Assembly (NCBI RefSeq): GCF_002749975.1
Contig: NZ_PEIG01000016.1
Location: 62,001 to 126,000, forward strand
From: Gloeocapsopsis sp. IPPAS B-1203
Lineage (GTDB): Bacteria > Cyanobacteriota > Cyanobacteriia > Cyanobacteriales > Chroococcidiopsidaceae
Reading direction: 5' to 3'
Length of the DNA stretch: 64,000 bases
The first letter of the stretch is position 1. The number at the start of each line of letters is the position of its first letter. The notes beneath the pieces are model-generated. The model did not search any database, was not told where the DNA came from, and saw only the letters and a program-made list of their open reading frames with translations. Made by a program: the position numbers and the translations under genes. Shown one piece after another: positions 27,545 to 36,878 of the stretch.

Positions 27545-29119
27545 ATGCGTGTACTACTTTTATATCCACTTTTCCCCAAATCTTTCTGGTCCTTTGATCG
27601 CGCACTAGAACTCATTGGGCGTAAAGTTTCTCTGCCCCCATTGGGGATGATTACTGTAGCAGCAATTTTGCCTCAAAACTGGGAGTTCCGCCTTGTAGAT
27701 CGCAATGTAGGCGAGGAAACTGAAGCAGACTGGGCTTGGGCAGATTTAGTCATTATTTCTGGCATGATTGTCCAAAAACCTGATATGCTGCATCTAATTC
27801 ATGAGGCAAAGCGACGGGATAAATTGGTAGCAGTGGGTGGTCCCTATGTGACTTCTGTCCCTGATGCAGCGCAGGAAGCGGGAGCAGATTTTCTCGTTTT
27901 AGATGAAGGCGAAATTACGTTACCACTTCTTGTTGCTGCACTCGAACGCGGCGAAACTTCAGGAATTTTTACTGCCAAAGGAGAAAAGCCTGATGTCACT
28001 AGTACGCCAATTCCACGATTTGATCTCCTCGATCTCAACGCCTATAACGAGATGTCAGTGCAATTTTCGCGGGGGTGTCCTTTTCAGTGCGAATTTTGCG
28101 ACATTATTGTGCTGTATGGGCGTAAACCTCGAACCAAAACACCAGCACAACTAATCGCTGAGTTACAGACACTTTACGATTTAGGCTGGCGGCGTTCAGT
28201 ATTTATGGTCGATGACAATTTTATTGGTAACAAGCGCAATGTCAAGCTGTTACTACAGGAACTTGGTCCTTGGATGGCAGAACACCAATATCCTTTTCGC
28301 CTTGCTACAGAAGCATCGGTAGATTTGGCACAAGATGATGAATTGTTAGCATTGATGGTTGCGGCGAACTTTACTTCAGTATTTTTAGGAATTGAAACGC
28401 CAGATACCGACAGCCTGGCGCTAACTCACAAATTCCAAAATACGCGCAATTCGTTAGTCGAGTCGGTGCGGAAAATTAATCAAGCTGGCTTGAGCGTCAT
28501 GGCAGGTTTTATTCTGGGATTCGATGATGAAAAACCTGGTGCAGGCGATCGCATTATCGATTTTGTCGAAACCACAGCAATTCCTAAAGCGATGTTTGGG
28601 TTACTACAAGCACTGCCAAATACTGCTTTATGGCAACGGCTACAGAAAGAAGGGCGTCTTTTAGAAGCGAAGCAAGAAACTGAAGGTCATCAGATGACTT
28701 TAACAAACTTTGTTCCTACGCGTCCTTTGCCAGAGTTAGCACGCGAGTACGTGAGTTGCTTCTGGGAACTGTATGAACCTCGTCGCTATCTATCAAGAGT
28801 ATACCGTCACTTTATGGCAATGAAGCCAGCACCACACAAAGCACCCTTTCGGATGTTGGAACTTATCGAGATGCGAGCAGTATTCATTATCTGCTGGCGA
28901 CAGGGCTTTAAACGTAATACTCGGTTTCAATTCTGGAAACAACTATTTGGCATAATGCGCCATAATCCAGGTGTATTTGTTCCTTATTTGAGTAATTGTG
29001 CACTAATTGAACACTTTATTCAATATCGGCAAATTGTCCGTGACGAAATTGAAGCACAATTAGCTACATTATTGGAAGAATCAAAGGAAGATATGGCAGT
29101 CAAAACATATGCAGCCTAA
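27545..29119 (+). CDS. B12-binding radical SAM protein (DUF4070 type)
   Basis: This 524-residue enzyme has an N-terminal cobalamin-binding Rossmann domain (about 1-140, VDRNVGEE, VAVGGPYVTSVPD). A radical-SAM barrel follows, with the cluster motif CPFQCEFC (Cys178, Cys182, Cys185), then a DUF4070-like C-terminal domain (FIQYRQIVRDEIEAQ). Such enzymes use a 5'-deoxyadenosyl radical and often methylcobalamin to alkylate unreactive carbons. Hopanoid C-2 and C-3 methylases belong to the same superfamily, but this group is distinct and its substrate is not known. It is co-directional with the amidohydrolase and a DevC-like permease. Confidence 0.85.
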   Translation: MRVLLLYPLFPKSFWSFDRALELIGRKVSLPPLGMITVAAILPQNWEFRLVDRNVGEETEADWAWADLVIISGMIVQKPDMLHLIHEAKRRDKLVAVGGPYVTSVPDAAQEAGADFLVLDEGEITLPLLVAALERGETSGIFTAKGEKPDVTSTPIPRFDLLDLNAYNEMSVQFSRGCPFQCEFCDIIVLYGRKPRTKTPAQLIAELQTLYDLGWRRSVFMVDDNFIGNKRNVKLLLQELGPWMAEHQYPFRLATEASVDLAQDDELLALMVAANFTSVFLGIETPDTDSLALTHKFQNTRNSLVESVRKINQAGLSVMAGFILGFDDEKPGAGDRIIDFVETTAIPKAMFGLLQALPNTALWQRLQKEGRLLEAKQETEGHQMTLTNFVPTRPLPELAREYVSCFWELYEPRRYLSRVYRHFMAMKPAPHKAPFRMLELIEMRAVFIICWRQGFKRNTRFQFWKQLFGIMRHNPGVFVPYLSNCALIEHFIQYRQIVRDEIEAQLATLLEESKEDMAVKTYAA

Positions 29120-29241
29120 CAACTAAAGTCGCGGCTTCATCAGCTCATCCTGCTGTGAAGATTGTTGATAGTTCGGCAACTTATTAACAATTAACCATTA
29201 ACAACCTTTAAGTTACGTTTGTTTTCATTCACTTACTGAAT

Positions 29242-30483
29242 ATGGTTTCAGTTGCTCGAAAAAATCTCCTAGAAGATCTACCACGCTTTCTTGTCGCCCA
29301 AGCGGGAATCATGTTTGCAGTAAGCTTGGTAACAATTCAAACAGGGATTTTTAATGGTTTTACTCGCTCAACGACACAGATTATTGAACACTCGCAAGCG
29401 GATATCTGGGTGACTTCTGAGAGTATTGTGCATCTGGAACTATCTTTGCCTATTCCTGCCAGCAAAGTTAATGACGCTCAAAAAGTAGATGGTGTTGCCA
29501 GCGCAGAACCTTTAACGCTCAGAGGTGCAATTTGGCGTAACTCGTTACAAGAGATTAACTTAGTACGAATTATTGGCTTCGATCCCAATGGGCAACTGTT
29601 TGCACCCAAAAACGTTACTCAAGGCAGCATTAGTGCTTTATCGGAGCCTTACACGGTGATGCTGGATGGTACAAATCTCACAACACTCAATGTACACAAT
29701 GTTGGGGAAGTTGAGGAAATTGCGACTTTACCAGCACGAGTCATTGGCTTGACACAGGGAAATCGCTCGATTATCTCTAACCCCTTTATATTTACTTCCT
29801 TGTCAAATGCTAACGCCTATGCTAATTCCGGTCAAAGTGCAACTTTATCGTGCAAAGTGCAAGCAGGTTCATCAGATATTCAATGTACTAATGTTTATAC
29901 ACAGCCTGAGCCTGATACAACTCCTGCACCTAAACCATTAGCAGCATCCGATTTAATTACTCATGTACTAATTCAGGCACACTCAGGAGAAGACTTACAA
30001 GTACTCAAGCAAAGAATAGAAACTGCGTTACCTAATACCCGCGCTTTTACTCAAGCAGAACTCATTAGACACAATCAACAATTTTGGCAGCAGCGTACAG
30101 GAATTGGATTTCTTTTGGGTCTTAGTACAGTTGTTGGTGTCATAGTTGGAGTCGTCGTTGTCGGGCAAATTCTTTATTCGTCGGTATCAGATCATTTAAA
30201 AGAATTTGGAACGCTTAAGGCAATGGGTGCTTCTGACTGGAAAATTTATGGTGTCATTGTCGAGCAATCCTTGTGGATGGCAATTTTAGGCTATGTACCG
30301 AGTATGATTTTGTGCTACGGTGTGGGAGCTTGGACAATGGCAACACAGGGAATTATGATTTTGATTACTCCTGTAAGTGCGATCGCAATTTTTGGTGTCA
30401 CAGTTTTAATGTGTGTTGGTTCTGCTGCATTTGCCATTCAAAAAGTGACTCGCGTCGATCCGGCGATCGTTTTCAAAGCATAA
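29242..30483 (+). CDS. DevC-like FtsX-family ABC permease
   Basis: This 413-residue permease has one N-terminal transmembrane helix (FLVAQAGIMFAVSLVTIQTG), a large extracytoplasmic domain (about 40-285) and three C-terminal helices, the MacB/FtsX topology. The sequence resembles DevC, the permease of DevBCA exporters that move glycolipids or other compounds with a TolC partner. No DevA-type ATPase or DevB membrane-fusion protein is adjacent, so partners would have to be elsewhere. A Cys pair (LSCKVQ and DIQCTN) sits in the periplasmic insert and could form a disulfide. Confidence 0.8.
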   Translation: MVSVARKNLLEDLPRFLVAQAGIMFAVSLVTIQTGIFNGFTRSTTQIIEHSQADIWVTSESIVHLELSLPIPASKVNDAQKVDGVASAEPLTLRGAIWRNSLQEINLVRIIGFDPNGQLFAPKNVTQGSISALSEPYTVMLDGTNLTTLNVHNVGEVEEIATLPARVIGLTQGNRSIISNPFIFTSLSNANAYANSGQSATLSCKVQAGSSDIQCTNVYTQPEPDTTPAPKPLAASDLITHVLIQAHSGEDLQVLKQRIETALPNTRAFTQAELIRHNQQFWQQRTGIGFLLGLSTVVGVIVGVVVVGQILYSSVSDHLKEFGTLKAMGASDWKIYGVIVEQSLWMAILGYVPSMILCYGVGAWTMATQGIMILITPVSAIAIFGVTVLMCVGSAAFAIQKVTRVDPAIVFKA

Positions 30484-30486
30484 TCA

Positions 30487-30545
30487 AAGTGACTAGTGAC
30501 TAGTAAAGAGTGAATTACAACTAACGACTAGCCACTAGCAACTCT
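30487..30545. repeat. CTAGTGACTAG-type repeat spacer
   Basis: Short spacer with GTGACTAGTGACTAGTAAAG, CTAACGACTAGCCACTAGCA and similar units, again of the dispersed repeat family. Confidence 0.5.
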
Positions 30546-30590
30546 AAGATAGTTTGGTTGTTCAGCTGGAGATAATAATGACGCTAAAAA

Positions 30591-30890
30591 CTACTTCTCG
30601 TCCTCGTAATATATAGGCGGCTCAACAGCAAAGTTATCTAACCTACCTGACTCGTCAACCACATAACCATCCGTGGTAGGTAATCCTGTTCCCTCTTCTT
30701 GCGCTTCTAACGCTTCCACCTGCTGTACACTTCTTTCCGTGTCGGTATTAGCAGGTATGACTGCATCTGGGGGATTGACATCGGTTGTTTGTGCCATTTG
30801 CACGCCATAGTGATTATCTCCTGGCGCCCCTCTACCTGGCTCAGCTTCGCGAGGATCTTCTGGTAGTACTTGTTCGGGTTCGTTACTCAT
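30591..30890 (-). CDS. conserved hypothetical acidic protein
   Basis: This 99-residue protein is strongly acidic, rich in Pro, Glu and Asp, and probably largely disordered (PEDPREAEPGRGAPGDNHYG, PTTDGYVVDESGRLDNFAVE). Similar short proteins ending in a YVVDESGRxDNFAxEPP motif occur in cyanobacteria; no function is known to me. It lies downstream of the SDR gene in the same direction, with 150 nt between. Confidence 0.65.
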   Translation of the reverse strand: MSNEPEQVLPEDPREAEPGRGAPGDNHYGVQMAQTTDVNPPDAVIPANTDTERSVQQVEALEAQEEGTGLPTTDGYVVDESGRLDNFAVEPPIYYEDEK

Positions 30891-31040
30891 AATAATTTGG
30901 TCTCTGCTGCAAACTTCAATGGCTTGATTTGAGCTAATTGCCTCAATTTATTTGAAAATATCTCATTCTGTATTTGGCTTATCTCTTTCGTAGGGATTAA
31001 ATTCAGGTGAATTTAATTGAAAGGCTTGTTTCCTTGTTAT

Positions 31041-32059
31041 TTAAGCATCGTTGCCAGGTAATAAAGCTTTTAGAACTGTGGCAACTCCTAATGTTGCAGC
31101 GGCTACAGCACCCCACTTTATTGATGGATTCCTATCTAGCCAATCCGTGAAACTGGGTATTGCTAAATTGCTGAAGTCTCCTTCAACTCTGTCATAACCT
31201 TCAATAGGTTCAAAAACATTATGTGGTGCGTCTTCTGACTTCAGTTCATCAGTACGTTGTCCCACAAAACCGATCGCTAGTAACAATGCATCCACGAGTT
31301 GCGGCGAGACTTTTTGCATCAGATCGAGAATCTTACCAATATCTCCAACAATAAAATCGCGTGTTGGATGCTCAGCAGTATACAAAATTGCCTCTGCAAC
31401 CAAGCTTGTTGATAATATGGTGGTACTCCTGTTGGTTTTACACCTAATTTGGTGCGGGCTTTGTTGTAGAACGGCGTATTAATTACCGCAGGCATAATGT
31501 TTGTCACGCTGATGGGAATACCTTCGTGCATTAATTCGACACGCAAGGATTCCAAAAGCCCTTCTACACCATGTTTTGAAGCAGAATAAGGACTTTGTAG
31601 CGGAATTGCCCGTCTTGCTTCTACTGAGGAAATGCTGATGAATGCACCACGTCCTTCGCGTTTAAGGTATGGTAGTGCAGCCATCGCACCGTATGCTTGT
31701 CCTGTCAGGTTAACATCAATGACGCGCTTAAATTCTTCTGGCGTGATTTTCTCAAATGGAGATAGTACGGCTGTAGCAGCAGCATGAACCCAGGTGTCTA
31801 TTCTACCGTAAGCTTGTACAGTTTTGTCTGCGATCGCTTTTACCTGCTCAAAATCACTCACATCCGCCAGTACATAAATCGCCTCACCACCCAGGCGTTG
31901 AATCTCTTCCACAAGCGTTCTCAATCCTGATTCACTTCTTGCTGCTACAACGACTTTTGCTCCACGCTTGGCAAATTGCAATGCTGTTTCTCTACCAATT
32001 CCACTAGAAGCACCGATAATTGCTACGACTTGTTGATTGATGGGTTTAAGTTGAGTCAC
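31041..32059 (-). pseudogene. short-chain dehydrogenase, frameshifted near the C-terminal third
   Basis: The first frame gives a classical SDR: cofactor motif GASSGIGRE, NVNLTG-like DVNLTGQAYG, the catalytic Ser in ISISSVEAR and YSASK Tyr/Lys. After VPPYYQ the frame turns into nonsense (to 31319). The adjacent frame resumes exactly where family members continue, with LVAEAILYTAEHPTRDFIVG, PHNVFEPIEGYDRVEGDF and a C-terminal hydrophobic helix, ending at 31041. A C missing from an expected CAACCAAGC string near 31408-31411 explains this. The start is GTG at 32059 with GGAG five bases upstream, rather than 32104. Intact length would be about 339 residues. The substrate is unknown; this SDR-with-extension type is often stress-related. 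Confidence 0.8.
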
Positions 32060-32256
32060 TTTTACTCCTAAATTTTTCCGCACCCTGATTACTTCCCTAG
32101 GCAAAGAAGTTTGTGAACTTTTATTAATTAACTTAGAAAAATTTTAAGGAGTTAGACATCAACCGTAAGGTTGACAAGAGAGATTTAGTTTGACGATTTG
32201 AGGTCTGAGTGAAAAGATTTTTTTTACCTCGACACTCGTAACTTTCTGTCATTCCG

Positions 32257-32793
32257 TCATTCTTCCTCATTTAGTTTCGCGCGATACTTTGATTTGAGAA
32301 GTTGTCCCCAAAGGCGATCGTAAGGATGCACTTGCGTTGTCTGATTGTTGCCTTGAAACACAGGACGTCCTTCATTGACCCATTGAAAGATACTACCTTT
32401 AAGGTTATATACGTGCTTGTAACCAGCCTCAGTTAATTTTGCTGCAATTTTCGCGCTCCGGTAGCCTACTGAGCAATAGACAACAATTGGTGTTTCCTGC
32501 GAGGGTAAAGCTGATAACTCAGGTTGCTTCGGATTGATATGCTGTGCTTGTTGCAGATGACTCACTTGATATTCTGCTGCATTGCGAGCGTCAAGTAGTA
32601 TCGGCTGTGGGTTTTGAGAGTTCTGCCATTGTGCTAATTCTTGTGTAGTTAACCATTCAACTGTGGGAAACTTACGCCTAATGAGGGGTTTCAAAATCCA
32701 AAAAGCAAGCGATCGCCAACTAAGTACCCCTACAATACTTATACTTAGTACGAGCGCACCCCAAATTATGTTGCTGTCAATTTCATTCTTCAT
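32257..32793 (-). CDS. membrane-anchored rhodanese-like protein
   Basis: This 178-residue protein has an N-terminal transmembrane helix (about residues 8-37) followed by a rhodanese domain (about 45-150) with the active-site Cys107 in VVYCSVGYRS and the preceding DARNAAEY. Rhodanese domains transfer sulfane sulfur or act as redox-linked sulfur carriers; here the domain is tethered to the membrane. The substrate is unknown. It is divergent from a small membrane protein gene. Confidence 0.85.
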   Translation of the reverse strand: MKNEIDSNIIWGALVLSISIVGVLSWRSLAFWILKPLIRRKFPTVEWLTTQELAQWQNSQNPQPILLDARNAAEYQVSHLQQAQHINPKQPELSALPSQETPIVVYCSVGYRSAKIAAKLTEAGYKHVYNLKGSIFQWVNEGRPVFQGNNQTTQVHPYDRLWGQLLKSKYRAKLNEEE

Positions 32794-32913
32794 GACGTTA
32801 TCGGCGGCTCGTCACCTTGATTATTACGAAAAGTTTAATATTATGCGAGTCAATGGTTCATTGACTAAAAATTAGTGTTAGGATTTGGCAACTTAGATCG
32901 TCTAGGTAACTGA

Positions 32914-33243
32914 ATGTTTTTCAACACTCTTGCAGAGCTTTCACGTAATCACTGTATTGCCTTGTGTGCAGTATTAGTTCCTGCTAACTTAATCGCTACC
33001 TCGCTGACAATCCTGCTGACAGCGTTGCGGCGTCCCTTAGCTCAGATATATCAATCAGCAGGAATTGCTAGTATCTTTGCAGTGTTGATGTTGTTGCACA
33101 TCTGGACTTGGTTTGCGATCGGAGTTGTGATGGCTCCAACATACATCTTGCTATGGTTAGCAAGCACCTGTTTTTTAACTAATTTAGGGTCAATTATTGT
33201 TGCTAGACGCTTTGCAGTAAAACGTCCTGTAGTAGCACAATAA
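32914..33243 (+). CDS. small conserved membrane protein
   Basis: This 109-residue protein has three hydrophobic helices (about 15-40, 48-68 and 72-98) and a basic C terminus (ARRFAVKRPVVAQ). It resembles an uncharacterised cyanobacterial membrane protein; no motif reveals a function. The ATG at 32914 has no strong ribosome binding site. Confidence 0.6.
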   Translation: MFFNTLAELSRNHCIALCAVLVPANLIATSLTILLTALRRPLAQIYQSAGIASIFAVLMLLHIWTWFAIGVVMAPTYILLWLASTCFLTNLGSIIVARRFAVKRPVVAQ

Positions 33244-33314
33244 TATTTGATAGTTCTCTGCTAGCAATGACTTAAGATAAGTGGGCTAATCAACCAAATC
33301 AATATTGTTGTGAT

Positions 33315-33379
33315 GTAGACATTTTGCTTGTCTACACTCAACATCTTATGTTGAATTAAGTTGACAATAGCTAAGCTAT
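33315..33379. other. three consecutive hairpins
   Basis: Three perfect inverted repeats follow one another: GTAGACA/TGTCTAC (33315-33335, 7-nt loop), TCAACAT/ATGTTGA (33338-33354, 3-nt loop) and ATAGCT/AGCTAT (33367-33379). The 297-nt spacer 33244-33540 that holds them is AT-rich and has no gene. They could be a terminator for the upstream gene, a small repeat element or a structured leader. Confidence 0.45.
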
Positions 33380-33540
33380 AGTTCATTACTGCATATTATC
33401 AGATTTGGACGATGAATCCTTTTGGTATAATTTAGTAATTTTTAGTTTAAATACTTAGGCTTTTAGGCATAGAACTAGCGATAGATGAATAAAGAAAAGC
33501 TTAAAGATTAATTTCAGTATATAAGTTTACTGAAATTTCT

Positions 33541-34254
33541 ATGCTTACTTCTCCGCAGCCATTAAAAGACGTTTTCTTTTGCCCAGAAGAGTCAGATTTT
33601 TATGCATTTTGCATAGAATCATTAGTATTAAATAATTGTCCGGCTTCAAAAGCGATCGTTGAATTTGGCTCCGGTGATGGTAGTCCAGTGATAAAATCAT
33701 TAGTAAGGACAAGATTTCCTGGAGTGGTACACGGCTTTGAAATCAATCATTTGGCGTACGAAGCTGCTCAATCTAAAATAGAAGCCTTCGGATTAGCAAG
33801 CAATTATATAATACACAACACGTCATTTTTTGACGCGGCACATCAAGCTGAGTATTTAATCTCAAATCCGCCTTACTTGCCTGCTAAGGACAATAAAATA
33901 TATCAGCCATTTCTGCATGGAGGAACAGACGGGATTACTATTACAAAAAAGCTTTTATCTTTAGCTTATGAGAATGTATTATTAATGATCTCTAGTTACT
34001 CTAACCCAGAGAGTCTAATAGATTATGCAATAACAACAGGATATGGTATTGCAGATTTTATAGTTTCACCATTAAAATTTGGCTACTATAGCTCTGACCC
34101 TAAAGTACAACAAAGAATCACAGAATTAAGAAAAAACAATCAGGCTTTCTACTCAGAAAATATCTATATGCTAGCAGGTGTTCTATTTACAAAAAAATAT
34201 AAGCTAAAGTTAGATTTATCTGAAGAATTACTTCAAATAATGACTGCTCTATAG
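33541..34254 (+). CDS. class I SAM-dependent methyltransferase
   Basis: This 237-residue protein has SAM motif I (IVEFGSGDGSPVI, about residues 39-51), an acidic motif II (HGFEINH) and motif IV NPPY (109-112). NPPY is typical of N-methyltransferases acting on amide or base nitrogens (the HemK/PrmC and N6-adenine groups). It is not a full-length PrmC and has no recognisable substrate domain. The gene is richer in A+T than its neighbours and sits alone behind a structured AT-rich spacer, which hints at acquisition. Confidence 0.75.
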   Translation: MLTSPQPLKDVFFCPEESDFYAFCIESLVLNNCPASKAIVEFGSGDGSPVIKSLVRTRFPGVVHGFEINHLAYEAAQSKIEAFGLASNYIIHNTSFFDAAHQAEYLISNPPYLPAKDNKIYQPFLHGGTDGITITKKLLSLAYENVLLMISSYSNPESLIDYAITTGYGIADFIVSPLKFGYYSSDPKVQQRITELRKNNQAFYSENIYMLAGVLFTKKYKLKLDLSEELLQIMTAL

Positions 34255-34272
34255 ATATTTCTACATTTTTTT

Positions 34273-34315
34273 AAAATTACGTTCCCTATCAAGAAACAAC
34301 AGGGAACGTAATTTT
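34273..34315. terminator. bidirectional terminator, 15-bp stem
   Basis: AAAATTACGTTCCCT (34273-34287) and AGGGAACGTAATTTT (34301-34315) form a perfect 15-bp stem with a 13-nt loop, flanked by T/A runs on both sides. It lies between the convergent methyltransferase and iron-redox genes and can serve both. Confidence 0.85.
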
Positions 34316-34317
34316 GC

Positions 34318-35376
34318 TTATTTGACTGCAGCTAAATCAGCTTCTTTTGCTGATCGCACTATTGCTTCTCCGGCGCGATCGCCCATCAGTTTTTCTTGGT
34401 CGTATCCCAGCAAGATTTCCCAAGCTTGTTCGGGGTACTTCTGTGCTAAAGGCAAAGCAACATCATCTAGCATCCACTGTCCATGACGTTCATCTTCTCG
34501 AATGTGTAATTCCCAGTAACCCATTGCAGCTTGTGAAAGTTCCAAACGTTGGGCTGCTGCAAGATAATTGCGATAAGCCGCAGGACCTGCTACTTCAAAA
34601 TAAGTTAACCCGCCGTTATAGCGCAAGAAATAACGCTTGCATTCTGTCACTAGAAAGTTGTGATTGGCGCAAGCTAACACTTCCCAAGGAACCAGATCGA
34701 AGTATGCTTCGGGTTCAGTATTCATGCCAAACTCAGATAGCATTTGAGCAAAATACGTTGAGTGCTTGCGTGATAGGCGACCATTACCATATTCTTCGAG
34801 TAACACTTTAGTTAGTGTTGCTTGCACTTCATTCGCTGCACCACCCAAAATTCGCGAAAGGCGGCTACCTTCAACTAAACCATCAAAAGAACCAATCGCG
34901 AGTATCCGGCGATATCCGGCTTCAGTAGTTTGTTCGCGGATGTAACGACTATCCTCAGATAACGGCGGATCGAGATCTCTCACACCGCGTTCTGCTAACC
35001 CTTGCTTAACATCTTCTTGTTGAATTGTAGCAACATCAAGTTGTGCTAGTTCCCACGCTTGCCAAGGTGTTTCAATGCGATCGCGTACGCTCCGCAAATA
35101 AGCCGAACGTTCGTTAGTATAGTGGCGCAAATCGTCGTACCAAAACAACTTTAGGCGATTAATACGATACAGTACGCGCTGTAAAAAACGATGAGCTGCG
35201 TCATCACCAGATCCGGTGTAATAGGCATCTTGAATAGCGCGATCAACTGATGCTTCAAATTGACTGGCAAGTTCCGGTTCGGAAGCTAATTTTTCGTCTA
35301 AATCTATCATATCGAGCAGTTCTACAAATTGCTGCTCGGCGTCATTGTATACAGTTTGGTTGGTTTGTGTAATCAT
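34318..35376 (-). CDS. iron-containing redox enzyme family protein (heme-oxygenase-like fold)
   Basis: This protein of about 352 residues resembles the iron-containing redox enzyme/HDO group of heme-oxygenase-like di-iron proteins. The C-terminal half has LHIREDERHGQWMLDD with the E-x-x-H pattern expected of a helical di-iron site, and an earlier ligand helix around residue 190. Members oxidise diverse small molecules; the substrate here is unknown. I prefer ATG 35376 (MITQTNQTVY); an upstream GTG at 35454 would add 26 residues and lacks a ribosome binding site. It converges on the methyltransferase gene with a shared terminator. Confidence 0.7.
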   Translation of the reverse strand: MITQTNQTVYNDAEQQFVELLDMIDLDEKLASEPELASQFEASVDRAIQDAYYTGSGDDAAHRFLQRVLYRINRLKLFWYDDLRHYTNERSAYLRSVRDRIETPWQAWELAQLDVATIQQEDVKQGLAERGVRDLDPPLSEDSRYIREQTTEAGYRRILAIGSFDGLVEGSRLSRILGGAANEVQATLTKVLLEEYGNGRLSRKHSTYFAQMLSEFGMNTEPEAYFDLVPWEVLACANHNFLVTECKRYFLRYNGGLTYFEVAGPAAYRNYLAAAQRLELSQAAMGYWELHIREDERHGQWMLDDVALPLAQKYPEQAWEILLGYDQEKLMGDRAGEAIVRSAKEADLAAVK

Positions 35377-35541
35377 CGCCTCAGCGGTAATACTTCGGAT
35401 AACATTGAACAAGTTATTACAATTGTCCGTAATGCTCGCATCGCAATACTCCACTCTAGAGGTAGATCATTGAAGACACAAGAAAAATGCTAGATTCGCT
35501 TTGGAGCAATTGTTAAGATGACACCAGTTGGTGCAAATTAA

Positions 35542-36462
35542 ATGAAAGTAGCAATTACAGGAGCAACAGGATTTGTCGGTAGTCGCTTGGTAGAACGCCT
35601 CCACGCACAAGGCGACCAAGTACTAGTTTTTACACGCAATCCTACCAGCGCCCAACGAGTTTTTCCTAAAGAAGCTTACCCTAACGTAGAAATTGTGGCA
35701 TATGGTTCTACGGAATCAGGCTCTTGGCAAAATGAAATTGCCGGTTGTGATGCGGTTGTCAATCTTGCTGGAGAATCGATCGCCGAAGGACGTTGGACAA
35801 CTCAACGCAAGCAGGAAATATTTCAAAGCCGCCAACTTGGTACGCAAAAAATTGTTGAGGCGATCGCTAAAGCAAATCCTAAACCTAAAGTTTTAGTCAA
35901 TGCTTCTGCCATTGGTTACTATGGCACAAGTGAAACGGATACTTTTGATGAGTCAAGTTCATCAGGTCATGATTTTTTAGCGGAAGTTTGTCGCGCTTGG
36001 GAAGCTGAAGCACAGAAAGTCTTAGATTATGGTGTGCGCTTAGTTATCTTAAGATTTGGCATTGTTTTAGGAATGGGTGGTGCGATCGCACGAATGGTTA
36101 CTCCTTTTAAACTTTTTGCCGGTGGACCGATTGGGAGTGGTCGTCAGTGGTTTTCTTGGATTCACCGCGACGATTTAGTAAATTTAATTATTGCAGCACT
36201 CAACCGCGAAGATATTCAAGGTGTGCTCAACGCTACTGCACCCAATCCAGTACGAATGGCAGAATTTTGTCAAACGATGGGTGAAGTTATGAATCGCCCT
36301 TCTTGGCTACCAGTTCCTGGCTTTGCGATAGAAGCGCTTTTAGGAGATGGCGCAATTGTTGTTTTAGAAGGACAAAAAGTTTTGCCGCAACGAGCACAAG
36401 CGTATAATTTTGAGTTTCAGTACCCGAATGTGAAACAAGCGTTAGCAGATATTTTGTCATAA
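35542..36462 (+). CDS. TIGR01777 family NAD-dependent epimerase-like protein
   Basis: This 306-residue extended SDR has the dinucleotide motif GATGFVGSRL at residues 7-16, VNLAGESIAEGRWT, NASAIGYYG with the Tyr-containing active-site region, and a C-terminal DUF1731-like segment (RPSWLPVPGFAIEALLGDGA). This matches the TIGR01777/YfcH group. Plant and algal relatives have been linked to cell or plastid division, but no biochemical activity is firmly assigned. It is a single gene. Confidence 0.9.
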   Translation: MKVAITGATGFVGSRLVERLHAQGDQVLVFTRNPTSAQRVFPKEAYPNVEIVAYGSTESGSWQNEIAGCDAVVNLAGESIAEGRWTTQRKQEIFQSRQLGTQKIVEAIAKANPKPKVLVNASAIGYYGTSETDTFDESSSSGHDFLAEVCRAWEAEAQKVLDYGVRLVILRFGIVLGMGGAIARMVTPFKLFAGGPIGSGRQWFSWIHRDDLVNLIIAALNREDIQGVLNATAPNPVRMAEFCQTMGEVMNRPSWLPVPGFAIEALLGDGAIVVLEGQKVLPQRAQAYNFEFQYPNVKQALADILS

Positions 36463-36878
36463 AAGTTAAGCTGATGCCTTAATAACTTTTAGGTTCAACC
36501 ACTTGGGTTCAAGTGACGATGTAATTGAAGTTAGTTGGTAAGACAATTGTCGCTAAACTAATGCTGAATTTGCTTAGCTCATGAATTTGTATGAATAAGA
36601 TTGCTTGCACTCTGAATAAAGCAATTGTGTGAAGTCTGTCAAAGTTTGCAGCTAGAGCAGTAACTTTACTTGTTCGTTTTTTCGAGCAGAGTGAGTTGTC
36701 AGCGTTAATGGCGATCGCACTTAACTATTGCCTGCTGAATGATTGCTCGAATGCGGAGTGTGGTGGTTGATTAAGTTGTCCCCGATCAGATCGCGTTGTG
36801 CGAAATTAGTCGTTATCACAGTCAAACAGACATATGAAGTTTTTTGTCCGTTTTATTTCGATTGGTCGCTGCTCAACA
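36463..36878. other. 416-nt spacer, nothing recognised
   Basis: Between two convergent genes I see no supported ORF, RNA or repeat; a short plus-strand frame overlapping the next gene is a shadow. Confidence 0.4.

Noticed and set aside
27545-29119. Hopanoid C-2 methylase (HpnP) identity for the B12 radical-SAM gene
   Set aside because: The superfamily fits, but the N-terminal and cluster-flanking sequence does not match what I recall of HpnP; no hopanoid genes are adjacent.
31041-31403. Separate 120-residue gene
   Set aside because: It is the out-of-frame C-terminal part of the SDR gene; its sequence continues the SDR family alignment directly.
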